Shown here: positions 36,859 through 45,716 of the stretch, in pieces
Position numbering within the stretch: position 1 is the first letter of the stretch
Layout of the letters: every line of letters starts with the position of its first letter
NCBI RefSeq assembly: GCF_023634865.1
Contig: NZ_JAMLJN010000001.1
Span: 62,001 to 126,000 of the forward strand
Length of the DNA: 64,000 nucleotides
DNA from: Flavobacterium fragile
GTDB taxonomy: Bacteria > Bacteroidota > Bacteroidia > Flavobacteriales > Flavobacteriaceae
Direction of reading: 5' to 3'
Program-made: the position numbers and the translations under genes
The notes under the pieces: generated by a model
Databases searched by the model: none
What the model was told of the DNA's origin: nothing
Seen by the model: the letters and a program-made list of their open reading frames with translations, nothing else

Positions 36859-38768
36859 GAATAAAATTTAATAAATTATTGCTTATTGGCGATAATCATA
36901 ACTATGAGGTTAAGTTTAAAGATGGCTTAAATTTTATTACTGGTCCAATTGCTACTGGTAAATCAACTATTTTAGAATTAATAGACTATTGTCTTGGTAA
37001 AAAGAGTCATAAAGATTATCAAGAAGTAAAACTAACTTGTAAATATGTTAGTTTAGACCTTTTTTTGAATAATGAAAGGTTTTTAATTCAAAGACCTCTT
37101 TTTGCTTTTGATTTACCTGTAAAAGTATTTAAATGGAGTGCTGAAAAAAATGATTTTTTGAGTGAGTTTGAATATTATTCAGTGGCTATTCCTAGTGATG
37201 AAAAATCATTATCTCGTTTTTTAAATGAAAAAATTGGAATGCCTGAATTTAAGCTTTCAGGACAAACTTTTAGTTTTAGAGATTTATATAAATACTGCTA
37301 CATTGGACAAACTAAAATTGATAGTGAAGATTTACTCAATGAAAAAATCTATGCTGTAGGATTTAAACGTAAGCCAACTTTGGAAATTATTTTAAACTCA
37401 TTAAATCAACTTTTAAATGAGTTAAAAAATGATGAAAAAAAACTAAAAGATAAGATTGGTATTTTATTAGACAAAAAAGAAGCTATCGTAAAATTTTTAC
37501 GAGATGTTGAACTCTTTTCTTCAAGTGCTGAAAATGAAAAAAATAAAGCAGGATTGATTTCTAAAAAAAATGAATTATTTAAAGCTTTAAATGAATTTAA
37601 AACTAATGGAAAAATTGAGAATGATAATACAAAATCTAAAGAACGAGAATTATTCCTAAATAGAAATCTATTATCCAAGATAGAAACTGATATTGAAGAA
37701 ATTAAAAACTATATTAAAAAATTAGTTGTATTGAGTAATCAATATTCCAATGAAATTATTAAAATAGAATATTTAATTCTTTCTAATGGAAAGCTTCAGA
37801 ATATAGAGTTTTGTAATTGTCCCTCTTGTAATGGAGAAATTGAAAAGAAAGATTTTAATGTATGTAATTTATGCGGTAACGACCTAACCGAATTTAATGA
37901 TGAAGAAGAAAAAGCAATTAAGCTTGAAAGAAAAAGATTGAATTCAAAATTAACTTCTTTACTTACTTTTATTGAAAACCAAAATGAAATATTGGCAGAC
38001 CTAGAGAATAGAAGAAATAAAATATTATTTTCAATAAACAAAATTGAAGTTGAAATTAACAACATTCAGAAAGAATTTATAAGTCCATTTATTGAAAAAA
38101 TTGAGACATTGAATAGAGAAATAGGAGAAATAAATAAGCAAATTGAAAACCTTGATTTAAACTTAAATGTACAAAACCAATTAGCTACTTTATCTAACGA
38201 AATCCAAAGAGAAGAAAATAAACTATCTGATATAAAAAATCAAATTAAAGATATTGAAGATGAAGAAACTAATTTTGATGAAATAATAAAAAAATTAAGT
38301 GATATATTCCAAAAAACATTAAAAGCTTTTGATTTTCCAAAACTCTATGATGCTTACATAGATAATAAATCTTATTTGCCTTATGTTAGAGGTGTAAAGT
38401 ATGATAATATTGGAAGTTTAGGAGCTGTTACATTGATAAATATTGCTTACTTTATGTCAATACTAGAAGTAAGTTTATCATTAAAAAAATCTTTTCATCC
38501 AAAAGTAATATTATTTGATACAATTGGTAAAAATTTAGGAACGAGAGAATCAAATAATGAAAATGATGAATTTAAGGATAGTAAAATTTTCAAATCTTTA
38601 TTAAAATATTTTTCTGAATTTTCTAAAAAACATAACGATAGGATTCAAATTGTTATAATTAACAATGATTACACATCTGATATAAAAGAAGAAGATATTA
38701 TTATAAAATTTGACGGAGAGGGAAATAAAGGTTTTGATTATGGATTGATAAATGATATTTTGAATTAA
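36855..38768 (+). CDS. DUF3732-type ABC ATPase of the ABC-3C system
   Basis: 637 residues. Walker A is GPIATGKST (about residue 31). A long coiled coil carries a zinc-finger-like knob: CNCPSCNGEIEKKDFNVCNL, with CGN next. The C-terminal ATPase half has the D-loop/Walker B-like VILFDTIGKNLG and a final INNDY strand. This is an SMC/Rad50-like ABC ATPase of the DUF3732 group. It begins in an ATGA overlap with the middle component. It is expected to sense DNA or replication structures and to control the effector. Confidence 0.85.
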   Translation: MRIKFNKLLLIGDNHNYEVKFKDGLNFITGPIATGKSTILELIDYCLGKKSHKDYQEVKLTCKYVSLDLFLNNERFLIQRPLFAFDLPVKVFKWSAEKNDFLSEFEYYSVAIPSDEKSLSRFLNEKIGMPEFKLSGQTFSFRDLYKYCYIGQTKIDSEDLLNEKIYAVGFKRKPTLEIILNSLNQLLNELKNDEKKLKDKIGILLDKKEAIVKFLRDVELFSSSAENEKNKAGLISKKNELFKALNEFKTNGKIENDNTKSKERELFLNRNLLSKIETDIEEIKNYIKKLVVLSNQYSNEIIKIEYLILSNGKLQNIEFCNCPSCNGEIEKKDFNVCNLCGNDLTEFNDEEEKAIKLERKRLNSKLTSLLTFIENQNEILADLENRRNKILFSINKIEVEINNIQKEFISPFIEKIETLNREIGEINKQIENLDLNLNVQNQLATLSNEIQREENKLSDIKNQIKDIEDEETNFDEIIKKLSDIFQKTLKAFDFPKLYDAYIDNKSYLPYVRGVKYDNIGSLGAVTLINIAYFMSILEVSLSLKKSFHPKVILFDTIGKNLGTRESNNENDEFKDSKIFKSLLKYFSEFSKKHNDRIQIVIINNDYTSDIKEEDIIIKFDGEGNKGFDYGLINDILN

Positions 38769-38869
38769 TCATTTTTTTATTATATCTAGGTTAATAACGT
38801 AGTTTTTTGTTTAAATTTTATAAAAAAGTTGAGCTTTTTAAAAGAATAAAAAAATTATACCTTTACGGA

Positions 38870-40132
38870 ATGGTAAAAGAAGTAATTGAAGATAGAATTT
38901 CTAAAATAAAATTGAATAAAAATGAATTGACTACTCTTTCATTTTTTTCAGGTGCTTTAGGTTTAGATATTGGTTTAGAAAAAGAGGGTTACAATATTGT
39001 TTTAGCTTGTGAATTTGATAAAGCTTGTAGAAATACTATAACGCTAAATAAACCTGAAATTGGTTTAATTGGAGATATAAGAAACTATTCAGCCGAAGAA
39101 ATAATTAAATTTTCTGGATTAAAAAATAAAAATCAAGTTGATGTTATAGTAGGCGGTCCACCTTGTCAGGCATTTAGTACTGCTGGTAAACGATTGGGTT
39201 TTGCTGATTCTCGTGGAAATGTTTTCTTAAAATATTTAGAAGTTATTGAAGAAATCTCACCTAAATATTTTGTAATAGAAAATGTTAGAGGATTAATGTC
39301 TTCTATTCTCCAAATTGATGAAAAAGATTCTATAATTGAGCAAATACCTGATTGTATTTTAAACGAAAAAGGTTCTTCTTTATACTATGTTATTAAGAGA
39401 TTAGAAAGTGCTGGATATAACATTAATTTTGATTTGTATAATTCAGCGAATTTTGGAACTCCACAAATTAGAGAAAGAGTTGTAATTATTGGAACTAAAG
39501 GAGATAAAAAGGTAAATAGATTAACTCCAACTCATACAGAAAATGGGGAATTTGGATTACCTAAATGGCAAAATTTAAAAGACGCTTTTAATTCACTTAA
39601 TGGTATTAAAAATCATGAGTTTATTACTTATTCTGATAAAAGAAAAAAATTATACGAAAACCTAAAAAGTGGTCAAAACTGGAGAGATTTGCCTTTAGAT
39701 TTACAAATGGAAGCTTTAGGTAAAGCTTTTTTTCTAGGAGGAGGTAAAACAGGTTTTATGAGAAGATTAGATTTGAATAAACCATCTCCAACTGTAGTAA
39801 CTAATCCTGCTATGCCAGCCACGGATTTATGTCATCCTACCGAAATTAGACCTTTGAGCGTTGAAGAATATAAAGCTATACAACAATTCCCTATTGATTG
39901 GATTTTGGCTGGTAATTCTTCGGATAAATATAAACAGATAGGCAACGCCGTTCCTGTTGGATTAGGTCAAGCTATTGGTAGAGAAATAAAAAATCATTTA
40001 AAAAATATTGATAATAAAGATTTTGAAAACTTTAAGCATTCAAGATACCTTAACACTAAATATGAAGACTTTATTAAAAAGTTTGAAAAACTGAATATTC
40101 CCAAAGAAGTAACTTACTCCCTATTTGATTAA
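38870..40132 (+). CDS. DNA (cytosine-5-)-methyltransferase
   Basis: Starting at ATG 38,870 (MVKEVIEDR) gives 420 residues; the longer frame from 38,807 adds a lead that no relative would have. Motif I is SFFSGALGLDIGLEKEG, motif IV GGPPCQAFSTAG with the catalytic cysteine, motif VI ENVRGL, motif VIII QIRERVVIIG and motif X QIGNAVPVGLG. It uses S-adenosylmethionine to methylate C5 of cytosine in a target sequence. Next to a SinI-like nuclease, GGWCC is the likely target, but this is inferred. Confidence 0.93.
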   Translation: MVKEVIEDRISKIKLNKNELTTLSFFSGALGLDIGLEKEGYNIVLACEFDKACRNTITLNKPEIGLIGDIRNYSAEEIIKFSGLKNKNQVDVIVGGPPCQAFSTAGKRLGFADSRGNVFLKYLEVIEEISPKYFVIENVRGLMSSILQIDEKDSIIEQIPDCILNEKGSSLYYVIKRLESAGYNINFDLYNSANFGTPQIRERVVIIGTKGDKKVNRLTPTHTENGEFGLPKWQNLKDAFNSLNGIKNHEFITYSDKRKKLYENLKSGQNWRDLPLDLQMEALGKAFFLGGGKTGFMRRLDLNKPSPTVVTNPAMPATDLCHPTEIRPLSVEEYKAIQQFPIDWILAGNSSDKYKQIGNAVPVGLGQAIGREIKNHLKNIDNKDFENFKHSRYLNTKYEDFIKKFEKLNIPKEVTYSLFD

Positions 40133-40171
40133 TTATCGAATTATTCATACATTGGCTAAAAATATTTGCCG

Positions 40172-40915
40172 ATGGATAATAAAGTAAAATTTGATGATAA
40201 ATTAGACAAAATTTTCACTTACGCTAAAGAATATTTAGGAAATTTACCTAAAGATATTGAAGTCGTTTTAAAAACGGCTTTTAGTGACGTGAAAAATTTG
40301 CCAACTCTTGGGTATAACGCAAAAAAAACTAATGATTATAACGATGTAATTTCTTTAAAAGAATACGTTGTAAAGTTTGTTGATAAATATACTAAAGGTT
40401 TTGAAAATAGACCATCGGTAAGAACTGGAAATAGTTCTAAAACTTTTCCTGATCCAATTGTTGGAAAAATACTATCAATTAGAATAAATACTATAAATAA
40501 CAATGATTTAAAAAAAATCCTTGATGGACATAGTTTACAAATGTCTATTGAAAATATTGTTGGGGATTTACTTGAGGAATATTTATCATTGAGATTAGCC
40601 GATTTAGGTTGGTATTGTTGTTGGGGAAGTTCTATTGATGCAGTTGATTTCTGTAATGAAAAAGGAGAACTACTCCAAATTAAAAATAGTGATAATTCCG
40701 AAAATAGTTCATCTAGTAGAGTAAGAAATGGTACTCAAATAATGAAATGGGCTAGAAGAAAATCTACTAAAGAAAATACTTTTTACTGGGAAGATTTAAT
40801 TGCTTTAACTGGAGCTAAAAATATTTCCGAAGAGGATTTTGTAAAGTTCGTAAGTGCTACAATAGAAAAAAATCCTGCTTGTATTTATGTCGCTAATGAA
40901 GAAATGTATAAATGA
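40172..40915 (+). CDS. SinI-family restriction endonuclease
   Basis: 247 residues from ATG 40,172. The middle segment (NIVGDLLEEYLSLRLADLGW, YCCWGSSIDAVDF, LLQIKNSDNSENSSSSRVRN) resembles the SinI family; D in AVDF and K in LLQIK would be the PD-(D/E)xK centre. SinI cuts GGWCC. It follows the methyltransferase by 40 bp and overlaps the next gene in ATGA. The family call is from remembered patterns. Confidence 0.75.
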   Translation: MDNKVKFDDKLDKIFTYAKEYLGNLPKDIEVVLKTAFSDVKNLPTLGYNAKKTNDYNDVISLKEYVVKFVDKYTKGFENRPSVRTGNSSKTFPDPIVGKILSIRINTINNNDLKKILDGHSLQMSIENIVGDLLEEYLSLRLADLGWYCCWGSSIDAVDFCNEKGELLQIKNSDNSENSSSSRVRNGTQIMKWARRKSTKENTFYWEDLIALTGAKNISEEDFVKFVSATIEKNPACIYVANEEMYK

Positions 40916-41475
40916 AGATGGCGTACAAGCAATATAATAAAGATGGTATTGAAATTACCCCGCAAGATTTACAAAATAAAACACTTTGGTGTAAAGATGG
41001 TGAAAAAATTGAAGAAGCTTTTGTAGATAAATTTGGGGAGAAATTAGATTTAATCATTAACCCAGAAAAAGTTAATAATCCTTATGCTCCTGACTTATTA
41101 AAATCGAATTTATACATAGCGGATTTAAAAACTCAAAATACTCCATTTTTTAAAGCTAATGATTTATATGGTATTGACCCTACTTATGCGGTAGTATTTA
41201 ATAGAAAAGATGCTGAAAGATATTGGAAAAACTACAGAGAAATAATTATATATTTTTGGGTAGAATGGCATTCTGTAAAATTTGAGATGGGAAATTTAGT
41301 TAAGGAGGTAGAATTTTTAAATGGAGTTTGGAGTATTAAATTTTTAGATTTGGTTGAATTGTTAAAAGTAGCTCCTGAACATATGTATCAACAACGAGTT
41401 AATGACACTAAAGGTAATGCCAAAGGGAGTTTTGTTTTGGATATAAGAAATAATGCTTTTGAAAGATTAATTTAA
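40912..41475 (+). CDS. Second PD-(D/E)xK-like protein in the restriction unit
   Basis: 187 residues. APDLLKSNLYIADLKTQNT has the spacing of a PD-x(n)-(D/E)xK centre (PD and DLK). An all-beta segment follows (EIIIYFWVEWHSVKFEMG). It overlaps the SinI-like gene by 4 bp (ATGA), so the two are translated together. It could be a second nuclease, a nickase or a structural partner. I do not recognise a family. Confidence 0.6.
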   Translation: MKMAYKQYNKDGIEITPQDLQNKTLWCKDGEKIEEAFVDKFGEKLDLIINPEKVNNPYAPDLLKSNLYIADLKTQNTPFFKANDLYGIDPTYAVVFNRKDAERYWKNYREIIIYFWVEWHSVKFEMGNLVKEVEFLNGVWSIKFLDLVELLKVAPEHMYQQRVNDTKGNAKGSFVLDIRNNAFERLI

Positions 41476-41528
41476 AATTGATTTTTTAGACTTTCGTAAA
41501 TGTTATTAAAGAATAAAAGAAAAATACT

Positions 41529-41553
41529 AAACCCGTTAAAAGCGGGTTTTTTT
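41529..41553 (+). terminator. Rho-independent terminator of the restriction unit
   Basis: AACCCG and CGGGTT form a stem around TTAAAAG, followed by TTTTT. It lies 55 bp past the stop at 41,475 and separates this unit from the pair that follows. Confidence 0.82.
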
Positions 41554-41597
41554 ATTAAATTTGATTATTCACAAACTAATCTGTAAATACTAAAAAA

Positions 41598-42635
41598 ATG
41601 GCAAGAAATCCTAAAATTGAATTTTTTAAAATAAAATTAAACGCTACTAAATCTGATGAAAATATCACATTTAGAGATTTATTTACTGGGATTTACAATA
41701 CTAAAAATCCTAAAAATAATAAAGACAATTTGTCTGATAAAATTTTAATGAAAACTTTCCTTCAGCATATCTTTACAAATATTAGCGGTAAATTTAAAGT
41801 TGACAATAGTAAAAAGAAAGCATTTTATGTAAAAGGTAGTGCTAAAGACCAAAATGATAGTGTTAAATTAGGAACTGATAATTATATTGTACACGGATTA
41901 GTAAAAGGGGGTCCATATGATACTGGCAAAGAAGAGGGCGACTTAAATAATCCCCTTGGAGAAAATAAAAAACTTAAAAAGGCAACTATACTTTTAGATG
42001 ATTTTTACTTTTTATTGTACACTCCCTTAGATAAGGGAATTGGCATATTAATTTTACAAAACTATACCTCTGACCAAATAGCTGATATCTTTAAACCTTT
42101 TGTAAAAGGATTATTTAGAGTTGAAAAAAAATCTTATAATGCTTATTTAGAAGAATTTATGCCTATAGAAATGCAGAAAGATTTTAAAGAAAATAGTGCT
42201 ATTAAAAAATTTGTGTTTTCTAACCAATATTTAATTAGTGATTTAGATGAAGATGTAAAATCAACTGGTAAATTTAATATCCAACTAACAGTTTCTTCCT
42301 CAGATACAAATATTAATGTTAATAACCTCTCTTTGTGGAGAAAAGTAATGAGAAAAATTAAATTTGATGTACCAGGAAATGAGCCAAGATTTATAGAATC
42401 TTTTAATAAACAAAGTGCCTATATTAAAGATGAAACTGCTAAATCAAATCCTACTAAATTTAGTCTTGATGATGACTTATTAAAAATTAAGGCTACAATC
42501 TATTTAGAAAACTATATTGGACTTGAAGAAAATAGGATACCTAAATGGAAAGAGTTAGAAAAATTTGCTCAAGAAACCCTAAAAGAAATAGTAATACCCG
42601 AAGTTTATCCTGAAGATTTTATAGATGAAAATTAA
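41598..42635 (+). CDS. Soluble protein of an unrecognised two-gene defence-like unit
   Basis: 345 residues, no membrane helix and no signal peptide. It begins MARNPKIEFFKIKLNATKSD with a mixed alpha/beta core (YIVHGLVKGGPYDTGKEEGD, DDFYFLLYTPLDKGIGILI) and a second half with beta strands (FNIQLTVSSSDTNINV). The N-terminal glycine-rich turn might bind a ligand, but no motif is certain. It overlaps the next gene by 11 bp. Position at the cargo end of a defence island and a coupled membrane partner suggest a sensor-effector pair. Confidence 0.6.
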   Translation: MARNPKIEFFKIKLNATKSDENITFRDLFTGIYNTKNPKNNKDNLSDKILMKTFLQHIFTNISGKFKVDNSKKKAFYVKGSAKDQNDSVKLGTDNYIVHGLVKGGPYDTGKEEGDLNNPLGENKKLKKATILLDDFYFLLYTPLDKGIGILILQNYTSDQIADIFKPFVKGLFRVEKKSYNAYLEEFMPIEMQKDFKENSAIKKFVFSNQYLISDLDEDVKSTGKFNIQLTVSSSDTNINVNNLSLWRKVMRKIKFDVPGNEPRFIESFNKQSAYIKDETAKSNPTKFSLDDDLLKIKATIYLENYIGLEENRIPKWKELEKFAQETLKEIVIPEVYPEDFIDEN

Positions 42636-43302
42636 AGAGTATGTTAGTGGAAATATAGTGAAAATTCTTTCTGAAAGTTATAAGTGGAGAAATCGTGAAT
42701 TATTAGAAAAAAGCGACGTACAAGCTCCTAAACTGACTTTTGGGAAAGTTTTGTTAACTAATAAATACTATATAATTGTAAGTATTATACTTTCACTTTT
42801 TTTAGAAAAATTATTTAGTGAAGATATTACAACTTTTATTATGACATCACTGTCTATTTTTATTGGACTTTTTATTTCAATTCTAATATTGATTTTCGAT
42901 AAATTTTTAAACCATAATGAAAATTATAATAAAAAGAAAAATGAAAAAAGCAATGAAAATAATGATTTAAAAGTGAATTTTATCCGAACTAGAAACTTTA
43001 CTAGGAGATTTGTATTCGTGCTTTTAGAATCGCTAATAATAGCCTTTACAACGATTATCTTGTTATTGATTACATTAATATTTAATGATTTGTTTTTAGA
43101 AAATATTTTTGACTATGAATTTAAAGATATAGAAAATATAAATGCTAATGATGTATTAATTTTTTTTGAAAACGTATTCGTCCTAACAGTTAAAACTTTA
43201 ATCGTTGTTTTAATGTTGAGATTTTGTGTGTTTTTATTTTTTCTATTTGGAGCATTAGGAGAATATATGAAGGGTGTTTTATATGGAAAAGTTAATCTTT
43301 AA
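42625..43302 (+). CDS. Four-helix membrane protein, partner of the preceding gene
   Basis: 225 residues. Four predicted membrane helices: KYYIIVSIILSLFLEKLF, FIMTSLSIFIGLFISILILI, FVLLESLIIAFTTIILLLITL, and VKTLIVVLMLRFCVFLFFLF. A basic, charged linker separates the two pairs. It has the size of membrane effectors that kill or arrest the cell in two-gene defence systems (compare Kiwa KwaA, which also has four helices), but it is not recognisably any of these. It is the last gene before the tRNA-Asp att repeat. Confidence 0.6.
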   Translation: MKIKEYVSGNIVKILSESYKWRNRELLEKSDVQAPKLTFGKVLLTNKYYIIVSIILSLFLEKLFSEDITTFIMTSLSIFIGLFISILILIFDKFLNHNENYNKKKNEKSNENNDLKVNFIRTRNFTRRFVFVLLESLIIAFTTIILLLITLIFNDLFLENIFDYEFKDIENINANDVLIFFENVFVLTVKTLIVVLMLRFCVFLFFLFGALGEYMKGVLYGKVNL

Positions 43303-43423
43303 ATATCTAGGTAACGGATTAGGGGATGGATATTGGGCAAATTAAAGCTAAAGAAGTAAAAAGAATTTCGCCTTTATCAACGAATAGAAATTTCTATAAA
43401 GCAAAAAAGCCATCCCAATAGGG

Positions 43424-43570
43424 AAAGCTTTTCATTGGTCTAACTACTAAACCTTTTTGGTACTTTCGTACCTAAACAACACAACTATTTTAAATATTGT
43501 AAGAGGGCAAAAAAGCCTTTCTTGTTACGAAAGGCTTCCTCTAAACTGGCGGTCTGGACGGGACTCGAAC
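43424..43570. repeat. Attachment-site repeat, copy 3 (at the intact tRNA)
   Basis: Matches the other two copies from AAAGCTTTTCATTGG through the GGTAC/GTACC palindrome and the GCCTTTC/GAAAGGC terminator into the tRNA gene. To its left the sequence diverges, but the hairpin is kept with other bases (CCC/GGG in place of TGCAT/ATGCA). On the minus strand it is the 3' flank and terminator of tRNA-Asp. Confidence 0.85.
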
Positions 43571-43623
43571 CCGCGACCCCATGCGTGACAGGCATGTATT
43601 CTAACCAACTGAACTACCAAACC
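43547..43623 (-). tRNA. tRNA-Asp (GTC)
   Basis: 77 nt including an encoded CCA (TGG on the plus strand at 43,547-43,549). The acceptor stem pairs GGTTTGG with CCAGACC with one G-T pair. The anticodon is GTC (43,587-43,589) within CCTGTCACG, and the T loop is GGTTCGAGTCC. It is the integration target of both islands; only this copy is complete. Confidence 0.95.
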
Positions 43624-43709
43624 AGTGCTTGATTGCGAGTGCAAATATACTACGCTTTTTCATTCCTGCAAATATTTTTGCAAAAAAAATTAAACTTTTT
43701 TCAGCGTTT

Positions 43710-44636
43710 TCAGCCAAACTTTTGTTTTTCAACCAAATAAGTTAATAAAATTTTTTCAAAATTTTCACCTACAGAAACGGGAACATAACGAATTTGATAC
43801 TGCATACATGTTGCTTCTATCGTTTTGAAATATTCTTGCACCACTTTTTGATACGATTCTTGCGTATTTTCGGCAAATAAATTGATTTCTTCTCTTGTTT
43901 CTACATCAATAAATTTTCGAGGCGCGTTATCAAAATTAAAATTTAACTCGGTTTTTTCATCATAAACATGAAAAACGACCACTTTATGTTTGTTGTGTTT
44001 TAAATGCTGAAGCGCTTTGAAAATTTTGTCGTTGTCTTCATTTTGGAACATATCGGTAAATAAAATCACCATGGAACGACGATGAATATTTTCAGCTATT
44101 TGATGTAAAAAAGTTACCGTGTCGGTTTTTCGAGTGGTTTTGTTTTGCGACAAGACTTCTTCCAGCTTGTTTAAAATCATACGATGATGACGTTCACTTC
44201 CTTTTTCTGGCGAATAGTATCCGTAAGAGTCAGAGTAAATACTTAAACCAACAGCATCGCGTTGTTTTTTTAATAAATTCATTAATACAGCTGAAGTTAA
44301 AACCGAAAAACCAATTTTACTCTCATAAAACGGCTGATTTTCTTTTAATTTAGGATAATGCATGGAAGATGAATTATCTAAAATCAAATGACAACGTAAA
44401 TTGGTTTCTTCCTCAAAGCGTTTGGTGTATAATCTGTCGGTTTTGGCATATAATTTCCAGTCGATATGCTTGGTGCTTTCACCAGGATTATAAATTTTAT
44501 GTTCGGCGAACTCAGCAGAAAACCCATGGAAAGGCGATTTATGCATACCCGAAATAAAACCTTCAACTATCTGATTAGCTAAAAGTTCTAAATGTTGAAA
44601 ACTAGAAATTTTTTCTATTTGCTGTTCTAAATTCAT
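43710..44636 (-). CDS. DUF58 domain-containing protein
   Basis: 308 residues. The characteristic STKHIDWKLYAKTDRLYTKR stretch is followed by a von Willebrand A-like fold (CHLILDNSSSM; ILFTDMFQNEDN). DUF58 proteins usually sit beside MoxR ATPases and membrane proteins. Here it is a single gene; the nearest gene upstream is divergent. It is the first backbone gene right of the tRNA. Confidence 0.88.
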   Translation of the reverse strand: MNLEQQIEKISSFQHLELLANQIVEGFISGMHKSPFHGFSAEFAEHKIYNPGESTKHIDWKLYAKTDRLYTKRFEEETNLRCHLILDNSSSMHYPKLKENQPFYESKIGFSVLTSAVLMNLLKKQRDAVGLSIYSDSYGYYSPEKGSERHHRMILNKLEEVLSQNKTTRKTDTVTFLHQIAENIHRRSMVILFTDMFQNEDNDKIFKALQHLKHNKHKVVVFHVYDEKTELNFNFDNAPRKFIDVETREEINLFAENTQESYQKVVQEYFKTIEATCMQYQIRYVPVSVGENFEKILLTYLVEKQKFG

Positions 44637-44782
44637 AATCTCAAAGATAGAAAAAGATTTTATATTAATAGAATGACAATGAGTTTGAATCTATTTTTAA
44701 TTTGAATAATTTTAACATATTTTAGGACATTTTCCGACTTTCTTTTATGTTTATTTGAATTTGATTATCAAGATTTTTTTCC

Positions 44783-44812
44783 TTGCACTTGCACTTGTTC
44801 TTGTTATCTTTG
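44783..44812 (+). promoter_or_regulatory. Bacteroidetes promoter of the flavin reductase
   Basis: TTG (44,783-44,785) and TATCTTTG (44,805-44,812) lie 19 bp apart, which fits TTTG/TAnnTTTG. The start codon is at 44,830. Confidence 0.75.
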
Positions 44813-44829
44813 TAAAAAAAAAAATTAAC

Positions 44830-45705
44830 ATGTTAAGCATTGATCCAAAAGAAATAGCGCCAGCAAAATTACAAGGATATTTACAAAGTGCCGTAGCACC
44901 TAGACCTATTGCTTTTGCTAGTACAATTGATAGTAATGGGAATCCAAATTTGTCTCCATTTAGTTTCTTTAATGTATTCAGTTCTAATCCTCCGATATTG
45001 ATTTTTTCTCCAGCTAGACGTGTTCGTGATAATACGGTAAAACACACTTTGACTAATTCAGAAAACACTAGAGAAGTTGTGATTAACGTAGTGAATTTTG
45101 ATATCGTAGAACAAATGTCATTATCAAGTACCGAATATCCTGATGGTGTAAATGAATTTGAAAAAGCAGGATTTACTATGCTAAAATCGGATATCGTAAA
45201 ACCATTTCGTGTGGCCGAAAGTCCGGTGCAGTTTGAATGCAAGATTAACGATGTAATCGCATTAGGAGTCCAAGGTGGTGCAGGAAATTTGGTGATATGT
45301 GAAGTAGTGAAAATTCATATCAGCGAAGCTATTTTGGATGCTAATGGGATGATTGATCAACATAAAATCGACTTGGTAGCTCGTATGGGAGGTAATTGGT
45401 ATAGCCGTTCTAACATGGGTATGTTTGAAGTAGAAAAACCTTTGACTACTTTAGGAATTGGGGTTGATATGATTCCCGATTTCATTAAAGAAAGCGGCTA
45501 TTTTACAGGGAATGATTTAGCAAGATTAGGAAATATAGAAAGTATTCCAACTGAAGAAGAAATTGCTATATTTGTAAAAGAAAATTTTGAAGTTAAAGCG
45601 GTGTTAAGTGCTGATGATATGGCTACAAAATTTCAAAAAGCAAAAGAGTATGTAGATAATGGAAGGGCGATTGATGCTTGGAAATTGTTATTAGCAAAAA
45701 AATAA
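44830..45705 (+). CDS. Flavin reductase family protein
   Basis: Starting at ATG 44,830 (MLSIDPKEIAPAKLQGYLQS) gives 291 residues; an in-frame lead upstream overlaps the promoter. The PRPIAFASTIDSNGNPNLSP, FSFFNVFSSNPP and NTREVVINVVNFD segments are typical of the FMN-binding split-barrel flavin reductases. It probably reduces FMN/FAD with NAD(P)H or acts as an oxidoreductase; the substrate is unknown. Confidence 0.88.
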   Translation: MLSIDPKEIAPAKLQGYLQSAVAPRPIAFASTIDSNGNPNLSPFSFFNVFSSNPPILIFSPARRVRDNTVKHTLTNSENTREVVINVVNFDIVEQMSLSSTEYPDGVNEFEKAGFTMLKSDIVKPFRVAESPVQFECKINDVIALGVQGGAGNLVICEVVKIHISEAILDANGMIDQHKIDLVARMGGNWYSRSNMGMFEVEKPLTTLGIGVDMIPDFIKESGYFTGNDLARLGNIESIPTEEEIAIFVKENFEVKAVLSADDMATKFQKAKEYVDNGRAIDAWKLLLAKK

Positions 45706-45716
45706 ATTTTAGTATT

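Larger units (their letters stand above)
29607..43546. mobile_element. Inner genomic island (about 14 kb) at tRNA-Asp
   Basis: Bounded by tRNA-Asp 3'-end fragments at 29,607-29,630 and the intact gene at 43,547-43,623. It encodes its own integrase (30,012), an excisionase-like HTH (33,438), a filamentous-phage-type replication protein (34,165) and a defence cargo from 35,436 to 43,302. Without virion genes it resembles a replicating integrative element or satellite. Confidence 0.78.

Noticed and set aside
41598..43302. Kiwa (KwaA/KwaB)
   Set aside because: The membrane protein has four helices like KwaA, but the order is reversed and the soluble protein shows no DUF4868-like pattern that I can recognise.
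44369..44566. Short open frames on both strands inside the DUF58 gene
   Set aside because: They are fully covered by the DUF58 frame and have no coding character. Many similar frames inside rpsB, tsf, polA, the TraB gene and the ABC ATPase were left out for the same reason.
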